Shown here piece after piece: positions 1-6,053 of a stretch of 8,607 nt of DNA. The stretch spans positions 1 through 8,607 of the forward strand of contig JAJYWT010000090.1 in the NCBI GenBank assembly GCA_021791345.1, given 5' to 3'. The position numbers were made by a program, and so were the translations under genes. Source of the DNA: a bacterium (GTDB taxonomy: Bacteria > Chloroflexota > Dormibacteria > UBA8260 > Bog-877). The notes beneath the pieces were generated by a model. The model ran no database searches. It saw nothing but the letters and a program-made list of their open reading frames with translations, and was not told the origin of the DNA. Each line of letters opens with the position of its first letter. Positions within the stretch are counted from its first letter, which is position 1.

Positions 1-75
1 GTCGGTCTGCCCGAGGAGAACCAGGCGGTGCTGGAGGCGGCGGCCGCCTACCTCCGGGGACGTCGGCCCGCCTGA
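1..75 (+). CDS. C-terminal end of a probable HisC-like (class I/II PLP) aminotransferase, partial
   Basis: Frame 1 is open from the first base to a TGA at 73-75, giving 24 residues. The tail begins VGLPEEN and continues with a short alanine-rich helix and a basic end (YLRGRRPA). Histidinol-phosphate aminotransferases and related fold-type I PLP aminotransferases typically end in a VGxPEEN segment followed by one helix, so this is my best assignment. It rests on about ten residues and the catalytic lysine lies outside the window. A different aminotransferase specificity, or an unrelated protein, cannot be excluded. The last 28 bp overlap the end of the convergent minus-strand gene. If it is a histidine or aromatic aminotransferase, its place beside a hut locus may be meaningful. 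Confidence 0.45.
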   Translation, partial: VGLPEENQAVLEAAAAYLRGRRPA

Positions 76-1079
76 CCCGCCGCCACGGCCCCGATTGGCA
101 GGCCGGGCACGAAGTTTCCTCCGGAGAGCGCCGCCAGCGCCCGGAGCGCCACACCCTGGCCCCAAGGTGATGGCTCAGTGACGAAGGACTCGTATGAAGA
201 AGGGTCCCAGGTCGGCAGAACGTCCGCGCTCACCCCCTGGAACACTCCGTGCCCGTCAATGTCCCCTAGAAGTTGATCCGAATCCGGCCGGTGGGGGTCG
301 CGCTGGTTCGGCAGTGGCCAGGCAGGGTGGCGCGTGGCCGCCAGATAGAAGGCGGCAACCGAGCTCTCGCGGGGAAGGTCGGGGCGGCCCAGGACCGGTC
401 CCCAGCCATCCGGACCAGCCCCATCCAAGACGGCGGCGCCCAGCTCCGCTGCGGCCGAGATCAGGCCGTCCCGCGCTGCGCGCTCCTCGCAGAGGGCGGC
501 GGTGTCCAGAAGTCCCAGCAGCGCCCAGCCCGCCCCCCGGCTCCACGCCACCTCATTGTTGCGGTCCTCGGCGACGTCATACCAGTGGGCGAACCCGCCG
601 GGGAAGCGGAGCCGCTCCAGCATCAGAAGCGCCACCTCGGCGCCCCGGTCTATCAGCCGCTCATCCGAGCGCAGCCGTCCGATCGCGGCCAGCGCGGGGG
701 GCAGGTGGTAGACGGCGTCAATGCAGAGTCCGAACCGGAACCGGGGAAGGTGGGGCTCGAGCGCCGGCACCCTGGGGTACAGCTCGGGCAGCGCGTCCAC
801 GGCCTCCAGGAAGCGGTCGGCGGCCGCCGGGGGGAGCTCCCCTTGTTGGACCAGGGAGGCGATGGCGGCCCCCGGGCCCAGGGCGTCGTGGTACCCGCGG
901 GGCACGCGGTCCATCCAGAAGCGCAGCAGCTGGGCCACCCGCTCCCGAGCCTCCGGGAGGGTTTCTCCGGCCGCCAGCAGGCCGTCGACGCAGATGGCGT
1001 CGCCCCAGTACCAATGCCCCAGCGGCCAGCTCAAGGTGCGCCGGGCGACCCGCGAGGTAACCGCCGAGAGGTCATTCAT
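48..1079 (-). CDS. GH88/GH105-like unsaturated uronyl hydrolase (six-hairpin glycosidase)
   Basis: A 343-residue protein when started at the ATG at 1077-1079, where an AGGA lies nine bases upstream on the minus strand. It shows the pattern of the (alpha/alpha)6 GH88/GH105 families. An N-terminal WYWGDAICVDGLL lies near residue 23. CIDAVYHLPPAL near 119 has Asp121 where the catalytic Asp of YteR-like enzymes sits. WSRGAGWALLGLLD lies near 179, RESSVAAF near 237, and a C-terminal SPWGQGVALRALAAL near 304. Known members remove the 4,5-unsaturated uronic acid left by polysaccharide lyases. No signal peptide is visible, so it is probably cytoplasmic. The frame stays open to an ATG at 1175, but that extension would translate the divergent promoter and does not look like the family. 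The exact sugar substrate is unknown, and there is no obvious link to the hut genes beyond the shared divergent region. Confidence 0.75.
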   Translation of the reverse strand: MNDLSAVTSRVARRTLSWPLGHWYWGDAICVDGLLAAGETLPEARERVAQLLRFWMDRVPRGYHDALGPGAAIASLVQQGELPPAAADRFLEAVDALPELYPRVPALEPHLPRFRFGLCIDAVYHLPPALAAIGRLRSDERLIDRGAEVALLMLERLRFPGGFAHWYDVAEDRNNEVAWSRGAGWALLGLLDTAALCEERAARDGLISAAAELGAAVLDGAGPDGWGPVLGRPDLPRESSVAAFYLAATRHPAWPLPNQRDPHRPDSDQLLGDIDGHGVFQGVSADVLPTWDPSSYESFVTEPSPWGQGVALRALAALSGGNFVPGLPIGAVAAGQAGRRPRR

Positions 1080-1114
1080 ACCTGGGCATCCTACGCCGCC
1101 ACCGGCCCAGCGCC

Positions 1115-1142
1115 ATTGACTTTTGACTTTTTGCCCTTGACG
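1115..1142 (+). repeat. Tandem TTTGAC-type heptamer array, four units, candidate operator
   Basis: Four consecutive 7-bp units are read directly: ATTGACT, TTTGACT, TTTTGCC and CTTGACG. Three keep the TTGAC core and the third is degenerate. The last unit supplies the -35 hexamer TTGACG of the permease promoter. A similar array with the same 7-bp period precedes hutU at 7581-7601, again ending in TTGACG. The repetition in front of two functionally linked genes supports a shared regulator site. The protein that would bind is not identified in this window. Confidence 0.6.
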
Positions 1143-1165
1143 GTGGGTCGCGCATTGGCTACAGT
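1137..1165 (+). promoter_or_regulatory. Sigma70-type promoter of the permease-dehydrogenase-hutH operon
   Basis: A -35 TTGACG (1137-1142) and a -10 TACAGT (1160-1165) are separated by exactly 17 bp. Transcription would start near 1171, giving a leader of about 65 bases before the permease ATG. The -35 is also the last unit of the heptamer array, so a protein bound there would directly affect polymerase binding. Upstream TTGACT copies at 1116 and 1123 are worse placed relative to the -10. Confidence 0.65.
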
Positions 1166-1237
1166 TCGCTGCCATGGGGCAGAGCCGGGTCAGTCAGGCC
1201 CGGGCCCCGAGCGCGGCCGGAAGGGAGGAGAAGTGGT

Positions 1238-2635
1238 ATGGCAGACTCGCCGCGGCAGGGCGGAATCAGCCTGGAGCAGCGCTCCATCGACTACATCCCG
1301 GAGAGTGAACGTCATGGCCGGCCCAACACTCTCTTCACCCTGTGGTTCGCCAGCAACGTGCAGATCACTGCCGTGGCCACGGGGGCCCTGGCGGTGGTCC
1401 TGGGTCTCAACCTGCTCTGGGCCATCATCACCATCCTGGTGGGCAACCTCCTGGGCGGGCTCTTCATGGCCTACCACTCGATCCAGGGCCCCAAGATGGG
1501 GATCCCCCAGATGATCCAGAGCCGCGCCCAGTTCGGGATGTTCGGGGCCACCCTCCCGGTGGTGGTGGTGCTACTGATGTACATCGGCTTCTTCGTCAGC
1601 TCCGGGATCCTGGGGGGCCAGGCGATCGGGAGCCTGTTCCACCTCTCCACCCCGGTCGGGATCGTGATCTCCGACGCCGTGGTCCTGCTCATCACCTGGG
1701 TGGGCTATGACCTGTTTCACGCCTACGACCGGGTAGTCTCGGTGCTCTCCTTCGTGATCTTCCTGGTTCTCCTGGTGAAGTTGGCGGGGATGATGCCCGC
1801 CCACCCGGCCAAGTCCACCGTCACCGTGGGCACCGTCCTGCTCGTGACCTCCATCTTCGCCGCCTGGCAGATCACCTGGGCCCCGTACGTCTCCGACTAC
1901 TCGCGCTACCTGCCAAAGGCCACCCGCTCCGCCCGGACCTTCTGGTTCACCTATCTGGGCTCGGCGGTGGGGGCCTGCTTCATCATGATCGTGGGCGCCG
2001 TGGCTGCCGTGGTCGCCGAGAGCCAGATCTCCAGCAACGCCCCGGACTACCTCTCAGGGCTCTTCCCGCAGGTGAAGTGGCTCTTCCTTCTCGTGATCGT
2101 GCTTGGGGTCTTCGCGGCCAATCTGGAGAACCTATACGGAGCCTTCCTCACCGCCTTCACCAGCCTCTCCCCTTCGGGAAAGCTGGCCGCTGGGATCAAG
2201 GGCCGGGTGATCGCGACCACGATCGTGGCCGCCGTGGCCACCGTGATCGCCATCGCGGCCAGTTCCAACTTCCTCACCAACCTCACCAACTTCGTCCTCT
2301 TCCTGCTCTACTTCCTGGTCCCCTGGACCGCCATCAACCTCACCGACTACTACCTCGTCCGCCACGGCAAGTACGACATCGAGGGGATCTTCAAGGTCGA
2401 CGGCCCCTACGGCCGGGTCAACTGGTCGGCCATAGCCATCTACGTAGTCACCGTGGTGGTGGAGCTTCCCTTCATGAACTCATCCTTCTTCGAGGGGCCG
2501 GTGGCCAAGGCGCTGGGGGGTGGAGACATCGCCTGGATCATCGGGCTGATCGTGGGCGGGGGACTCTACTACGCCTCCCAGCGGATGAGGCCTGCCGAAA
2601 GCCCCACCCCGTCCACGTCCGGGAGTCAGTCCTGA
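1238..2635 (+). CDS. NCS1-family cation symporter (cytosine/purine permease-like), probable imidazole-compound uptake
   Basis: A 465-residue integral membrane protein, within the usual length for nucleobase:cation symporter-1 carriers, which have about 12 membrane segments. Family-like motifs are GPKMGIPQMIQSRAQFG (84-100), the cytosine-purine permease signature APYVSDYSRYLP (215-226), and FLVPWTAINLTDYYLVR (359-375). A cytoplasmic N-terminus of about 30 polar residues precedes the first membrane helix, and the C-terminal tail is short and Ser/Pro-rich. The ATG at 1238 is preceded by GGAGG at 1224-1228 with nine bases between. Family members carry nucleobases, allantoin, hydantoins and similar small heterocycles. 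As first gene of an operon with hutH, histidine, urocanate or another imidazole is the likely cargo, but this is inferred from context and not from residues. A cytosine or purine transporter remains possible, though no nucleobase gene is nearby. Confidence 0.88.
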   Translation: MADSPRQGGISLEQRSIDYIPESERHGRPNTLFTLWFASNVQITAVATGALAVVLGLNLLWAIITILVGNLLGGLFMAYHSIQGPKMGIPQMIQSRAQFGMFGATLPVVVVLLMYIGFFVSSGILGGQAIGSLFHLSTPVGIVISDAVVLLITWVGYDLFHAYDRVVSVLSFVIFLVLLVKLAGMMPAHPAKSTVTVGTVLLVTSIFAAWQITWAPYVSDYSRYLPKATRSARTFWFTYLGSAVGACFIMIVGAVAAVVAESQISSNAPDYLSGLFPQVKWLFLLVIVLGVFAANLENLYGAFLTAFTSLSPSGKLAAGIKGRVIATTIVAAVATVIAIAASSNFLTNLTNFVLFLLYFLVPWTAINLTDYYLVRHGKYDIEGIFKVDGPYGRVNWSAIAIYVVTVVVELPFMNSSFFEGPVAKALGGGDIAWIIGLIVGGGLYYASQRMRPAESPTPSTSGSQS

Positions 2636-2653
2636 GCAGATGCCGCGGCCGCT

Positions 2654-2675
2654 CCCGGGGGGCTTGTCCCCCGGG
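2654..2675 (+). promoter_or_regulatory. Strong GC hairpin just after the permease stop codon
   Basis: Inverted arms CCCGGGGG (2654-2661) and CCCCCGGG (2668-2675) flank the six-base loop GCTTGT. The first and last loop bases could add a G-U pair. The hairpin starts 18 bases after the permease stop and has no T-tract behind it, so it is unlikely to be a full intrinsic terminator. It could attenuate, stabilise the upstream message or block RNA decay. It favours a non-coding reading of 2640-2699. Confidence 0.45.
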
Positions 2676-2699
2676 GGTCGGCGGCGGCCCGGACACCTG

Positions 2700-3929
2700 G
2701 TGAACGCTGAGGAGGTCCTCCACCTGTTGGGGGGCCGAAGGAGAAGGTCACACCGGAAGTTCGGCAACCTCCACTCCGTCTCGGACCTCAGGCGGGCGGC
2801 CCGGCGGCGGCTGCCGCGGGCCGTCTTCGACTACCTGGAAGGAGGAGCGGAGCAGGAGCGGACCCTCTGGGACAACCAGGCTCGGTATGGGAGATACCGC
2901 TTCCAGCCCCGGGCGCTGACCGGGACCTCCACTCCCAGCCTTGAGCAGACGCTGCTCGGGCGAGAGCTGCCACTTCCCCTGGGGCTCGCCCCCACCGGCT
3001 ACACCCGGCTGATCCACCGGGACGGCGAGATCGGGGCGGCCCGGGCCGCCTCTGACGCGGGAGTTCCCTACACCGCCGCCACCATGGCCACCACCTCCCT
3101 CGCGGAGATCGCCGCCAACTCGACGGGCCCGCTCTGGTTCCAGCTGTATGTGAATTCCGAGTGGCCGGTTACCGAGCGGCTGGTGAGGGAGGCCGAACAA
3201 GCGGGGTGCCAGGCTCTAATGGTCTCGGTCGACACCCAGGTGGCCGGCCAGCGGCTGCGCGACCTGCGCAACGGCCTCACCATCCCGCCCAGTCTCAGCT
3301 GGACAGCACTCTGGGGGATCGCCATCCACCCCGGCTACTGGACGGGCCTGCTGGGTGGTCCGGGGCTGGCCTTCGCCAACTTCCCGGACGCCACCTCCCC
3401 CGCCGCGGGCGGGATCGCCGAGATCACCAGGAGCTTCGAGGCGGCCCTCTCGTGGCAGCACCTGGAGCGGATCCGGGAACTGTGGGCGGGTCCGCTCTTG
3501 CTCAAGGGGCCGCTGGGGCCGAGTGACGTCGCCCGCGCCCTGGCAGCCGGCTGCGAGGGCGTCTACCTCTCCAACCACGGCGGGAGGCAGCTGGACCGTT
3601 CGCCCCACCCCCTGGAGCTGCTCGTGGCCGCCCGGCGGGAGGTGGGGGAGGCCGCTGTGCTTCTGGTGGACTCCGGGATCCGCACCGGCGCCGACGCGGT
3701 CATCGCCCTGGCCCTGGGCGCGGATCTCGCCATGGTCGGCAGAGCTTACCTTTATGGTCTGGCAGCGGCCGGGGAGCGGGGGGTGCGGCTGGCGATCAGC
3801 ATGCTGGCGGGAGAGATGGAGAGGACCATGCAACTTCTGGGTGTCGGCGGGATTGCCGAGCTGCGGCGGCTCGGGCCGGAACTTCTGAGGCTGGACGGCG
3901 CTGCCGTCCACGCGGGCGGCAGGTGGTGA
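2700..3929 (+). CDS. FMN-dependent alpha-hydroxy-acid dehydrogenase/oxidase (LldD / glycolate oxidase family)
   Basis: A TIM-barrel flavoenzyme of 409 residues from the GTG at 2700. It would oxidise an L-2-hydroxy acid to the 2-oxo acid. Catalytic elements, numbered from that start: FDYLEGG with substrate Tyr45; WFQLYV with Tyr150; DTQVAGQRLRDLRNG with Arg185; Lys269 in LLKGPL; and the signature SNHGGRQLD (291-299) with base His293 and Arg296. The position matching Trp108 of spinach glycolate oxidase appears to be Met, so the substrate may not be glycolate. The start is uncertain. The frame also opens at ATG 2640, but those codons cross the GC hairpin and resemble no family N-terminus. TTG 2727 has AGGAGG eleven bases upstream. 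The gene ends overlapping hutH and lies in the permease operon, which argues for a role in histidine or imidazole metabolism rather than ordinary lactate use. Confidence 0.9.
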   Translation: MNAEEVLHLLGGRRRRSHRKFGNLHSVSDLRRAARRRLPRAVFDYLEGGAEQERTLWDNQARYGRYRFQPRALTGTSTPSLEQTLLGRELPLPLGLAPTGYTRLIHRDGEIGAARAASDAGVPYTAATMATTSLAEIAANSTGPLWFQLYVNSEWPVTERLVREAEQAGCQALMVSVDTQVAGQRLRDLRNGLTIPPSLSWTALWGIAIHPGYWTGLLGGPGLAFANFPDATSPAAGGIAEITRSFEAALSWQHLERIRELWAGPLLLKGPLGPSDVARALAAGCEGVYLSNHGGRQLDRSPHPLELLVAARREVGEAAVLLVDSGIRTGADAVIALALGADLAMVGRAYLYGLAAAGERGVRLAISMLAGEMERTMQLLGVGGIAELRRLGPELLRLDGAAVHAGGRW

Positions 3930-5470
3930 GCGTCACCGCGCCGGTTCACATCGGGGACTCCGGTCTGGGACGGGAGGAGGTGGTGAGGGTCGCCCGGCAT
4001 GGGGCGCCGGCGGCCATAAGCGCGGAGGCGGACTCGGCCATGCGCGCGGCCCGGCGGCTGGTGGAGGAGATCGGTGCCGGATCCACCCCGGCCTACGGGA
4101 TCTCCACCGGATTCGGCCTTTTGGCCAACACCACGATCCCGGTCGACCAGCGCTCCCAGCTCCAGCACGCCCTGATTCGCTCCCACGCCGCCGGGATGGG
4201 ACCCCGGGTCGAGGTCGAGGTGGTGCGGGCGATGATGCTGCTCCGGGCCCGGACCCTCTGCCTCGGGTACTCGGGGAGCCGCCCGGAGGTGGCCCACCAG
4301 CTGGTGGCGCTGCTCAACTCCGGAGTCACCCCGGTGGTGCCCGAGCACGGCTCCCTGGGAGCCAGCGGCGACCTGGCGCCGCTCGCCCACATGTCCCTGG
4401 TGCTGATCGGGGAGGGTCGGGCCGAGCTGGCGGACGGCCGGATCCTGGACGGCGCCGAGGCGCTGCGGGAGGCCGGCCTTCAGCCCATCCAGCTGGAGGT
4501 GAAGGACGGGCTGAGCCTGATCAACGGCACCGACGGCATGCTGGGGATGCTGGTCCTCGCCATCGAGGACCTGGAGACCCTCCTGGCCACGGCGGACGTC
4601 TCCGCCGCCCTCAGCACAGAAGCCCTGCTGGGCACCGATGGCCCCTTCATCGCCGAGCTGCATCAGATCCGCCCCCACCCAGGTCAGATGAGGAGCGCCG
4701 AGAACCTGATCCGCCTCCTTCACGGCTCGGAGATCCGCGCCTCCCACGAGCGATCCCCCCATGCCGTCCAGGATGCCTATTCCATCCGCTGCGCCCCTCA
4801 GGTCGCCGGCGCGGCTCGGGACACCCTGGACTTCGCCCGCGGGGTCGCCGAGCGGGAGCTGCGCTCGGCCGTGGACAACCCGGTGGTCCTCAGGGACGGC
4901 CGGGTGGCGTCCACCGGGAACTTCCACGGTGAGCCGCTGGCCTTCGCCCTGGACTACCTGGCCATCGCCGCTGCCGAGGTGGGGGCGATCTCCGAGCGCA
5001 GGGTCGACCGCCTGCTGGACCCGGCCCGCTCCCAGGGGCTCCCTCCCTTCCTGGCGGTGGAGGCGGGGGTCAACTCGGGGCTCATGATCGCCCAGTACAC
5101 CGCGGCGGCCATGGTGGCCCACAACCGGAGGCTGGCCCACCCGGCCAGCGTGGACTCACTGCCCACCTCCGGGATGCAGGAGGACCACGTCTCCATGGGT
5201 TGGGGAGCCGCCCGCAAACTGCGCCAGGTGGTGGACAACCTGTCGCGGATACTCGCGGTCGAGCTGTTGGCCGCCGCCCGCGGCCTGGAGCTTCGCCGGC
5301 CCCTGCGCCCCGGGCCGGCGGGAGAGGCAGTCGGCCAGCTGGTCCGGGAGCTCGGGGGAGGCGTGGGTCCCGATCGCTTCACCAGCCCAGAGCTGGAGGC
5401 GGTGGCGGCAGCGGTGCTCGATGGCCGAGTACTGGAGCGGGCGCGTCAGGTGGTGCCGGAGCTGAGCTGA
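3923..5470 (+). CDS. hutH: Histidine ammonia-lyase (histidase)
   Basis: Removes ammonia from L-histidine to give trans-urocanate, the first step of histidine degradation; cytoplasmic and normally a homotetramer. The 515 residues match the usual length. The MIO cofactor triad Ala147-Ser148-Gly149 lies in GSLGASGDLAPLAH. Other active-site elements are Tyr58 in YGISTGFG, Asn201 in LINGTDG, Tyr286 in QDAYSIRC, Phe334 in TGNFHGEP and Glu420 in MQEDHVSM. Ser87-His88 in IRSHAAG matches histidases; tyrosine and phenylalanine ammonia-lyases usually carry His-Leu or Phe-Leu there. Start codons are GTG at 3923 or the adjacent GTG at 3926. The latter gives the classic four-base GTGA overlap with the dehydrogenase stop and is equally likely, so translational coupling is expected. 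No clear intrinsic terminator follows. Confidence 0.96.
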   Translation: MVSVTAPVHIGDSGLGREEVVRVARHGAPAAISAEADSAMRAARRLVEEIGAGSTPAYGISTGFGLLANTTIPVDQRSQLQHALIRSHAAGMGPRVEVEVVRAMMLLRARTLCLGYSGSRPEVAHQLVALLNSGVTPVVPEHGSLGASGDLAPLAHMSLVLIGEGRAELADGRILDGAEALREAGLQPIQLEVKDGLSLINGTDGMLGMLVLAIEDLETLLATADVSAALSTEALLGTDGPFIAELHQIRPHPGQMRSAENLIRLLHGSEIRASHERSPHAVQDAYSIRCAPQVAGAARDTLDFARGVAERELRSAVDNPVVLRDGRVASTGNFHGEPLAFALDYLAIAAAEVGAISERRVDRLLDPARSQGLPPFLAVEAGVNSGLMIAQYTAAAMVAHNRRLAHPASVDSLPTSGMQEDHVSMGWGAARKLRQVVDNLSRILAVELLAAARGLELRRPLRPGPAGEAVGQLVRELGGGVGPDRFTSPELEAVAAAVLDGRVLERARQVVPELS

Positions 5471-5668
5471 GGCCCCACTCCGCCGACCTCCGCGAGAGGC
5501 CATCGAAGGTCCAATTCGGGGCTCCTGGGACCGTGGTGGTTCGGGACGCACCGGCCCCGACCAACAGGGTAGGCCCGCGGCACCTCAACCGCTTGCCTCC
5601 GGGCAGCCGTCGGGTCAGCTGTTCCAGCGGCGCCCGCGCGTCAGGCACCCCGGCCGAGATGGCCATGG
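5471..5668. other. Spacer after hutH with no supported gene
   Basis: These 198 GC-rich bases have no open frame with a plausible start and family pattern. Only weak hairpins are visible, such as CCTC-CGCGA-GAGG soon after the hutH stop and GGCC-GAGAT-GGCC near 5652. None has a T-run, so no terminator is called. It could be decayed sequence from the insertion that brought the toxin-antitoxin pair, but nothing recognisable remains. Confidence 0.5.
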
Positions 5669-5714
5669 TATGTGATGTTGTATTTACATGACATAAAACG
5701 AGATATGGGTTAAC
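5669..5714 (+). promoter_or_regulatory. AT-rich promoter/operator of hipBA with inverted repeat
   Basis: Arms TATGTGATGT (5669-5678) and ACATGACATA (5686-5695) are inverted copies matching at nine of ten positions around a 7-bp centre. TTTACA (5683-5688), one mismatch from the consensus -35, overlaps the right arm. A -10 is not clear; TATGGG at 5704-5709 is the nearest candidate, with a short 15-bp spacer. With it the RNA would begin close to the ATG at 5715, consistent with the lack of a Shine-Dalgarno there. HipB-type antitoxins repress their own operon through short inverted repeats, so this is the expected site. The stretch is much richer in A+T than its surroundings. Confidence 0.5.
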
Positions 5715-6053
5715 ATGTGCATCATGGATACTCACAGGCACCGGCCTCACCCTCTGTTCCCAGCTGCGGGGCGGCGGGCCAGGGATCTAGGGGAGCGGCT
5801 CCGGCTGGCCCGCCTTCGCCGGCGCCTGACCCAGGCCGAGCTCGCGCTGCGGGCGGACACCAACCGGACGACACTGTGGCGCTTAGAGCGGGGCGACCTG
5901 AGGGTGAGCCTGGAGACGCTGGTGAGGGTGCTCGGCGTTCTCGGGTTGGACGCCGATCTGGACCTGCTGGCCCGGGATGACGAACTGGGGCGCCGGCTAC
6001 AGGATCAGCCTCTGCGCCGGGCCCGTCGGCCTCACCCGAAAGGCCCGGGATGA
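5715..6053 (+). CDS. HipB-like XRE-family antitoxin / autorepressor
   Basis: A 112-residue DNA-binding protein with an XRE-type helix-turn-helix at about residues 26-70 (LGERLRLARLRRRLTQAEL, then the recognition helix around TNRTTLWRLERG). The tail ELGRRLQD...RRARR is common in antitoxins paired with HipA-type kinases. It would bind the inverted repeat just upstream, repress the operon, and hold the partner kinase inactive. The stop overlaps the next start by four bases (ATGA), the usual coupling in such pairs. The start may be ATG 5715 or ATG 5724; neither has a clear ribosome-binding site, and the upstream promoter suggests a leaderless message. A lone XRE regulator is much less likely given the partner. 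Confidence 0.85.
   Translation: MCIMDTHRHRPHPLFPAAGRRARDLGERLRLARLRRRLTQAELALRADTNRTTLWRLERGDLRVSLETLVRVLGVLGLDADLDLLARDDELGRRLQDQPLRRARRPHPKGPG

Larger units (their letters stand above)
1080..1237. promoter_or_regulatory. Divergent control region between the hydrolase and the permease operon
   Basis: This 158-bp spacer separates the minus-strand hydrolase from the plus-strand permease. It holds the heptamer array at 1115-1142, the permease promoter at 1137-1165, and a short leader. Within the leader, CTGCC-ATGG-GGCAG (1169-1182) could form a five-pair hairpin at the predicted RNA start, and GGCCCGGGCC (1197-1206) is a perfect palindrome. No convincing separate promoter is visible for the minus-strand gene. 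A TAGGAT on that strand at 1088-1093 lies too close to its start codon for an ordinary leader. Confidence 0.6.

Noticed and set aside
1115..1142. CRISPR-like or microsatellite reading of the heptamer repeats
   Set aside because: Units are contiguous, 7 bp long, without spacers, and tied to the -35 position at two promoters.
1080..1175. N-terminal extension of the hydrolase to ATG 1175
   Set aside because: The added 32 residues would be encoded by the heptamer array and the opposing promoter and do not resemble the family; ATG 1077-1079 has an AGGA upstream.
273..1514. Long plus-strand open frame crossing the hydrolase and the permease start
   Set aside because: It is antisense to a family-recognisable enzyme, crosses a promoter, and its translation is low-complexity.
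3752..5140. Long minus-strand open frame (about 460 codons) antisense to hutH
   Set aside because: Composition is Gly/Arg/Pro/His-rich with no family motifs, and the plus strand codes for an unmistakable histidase. It is a side effect of high GC.
3923..5470. Tyrosine or phenylalanine ammonia-lyase instead of histidase
   Set aside because: Ser-His at residues 87-88, the MQEDHVSM glutamate and the urocanase downstream all favour histidase.
5379..5750. Minus-strand open frame between hutH and hipB (about 120 codons)
   Set aside because: It overlaps both the end of hutH and the hipB start, lacks a family pattern, and gives no sign of a ribosome-binding site.
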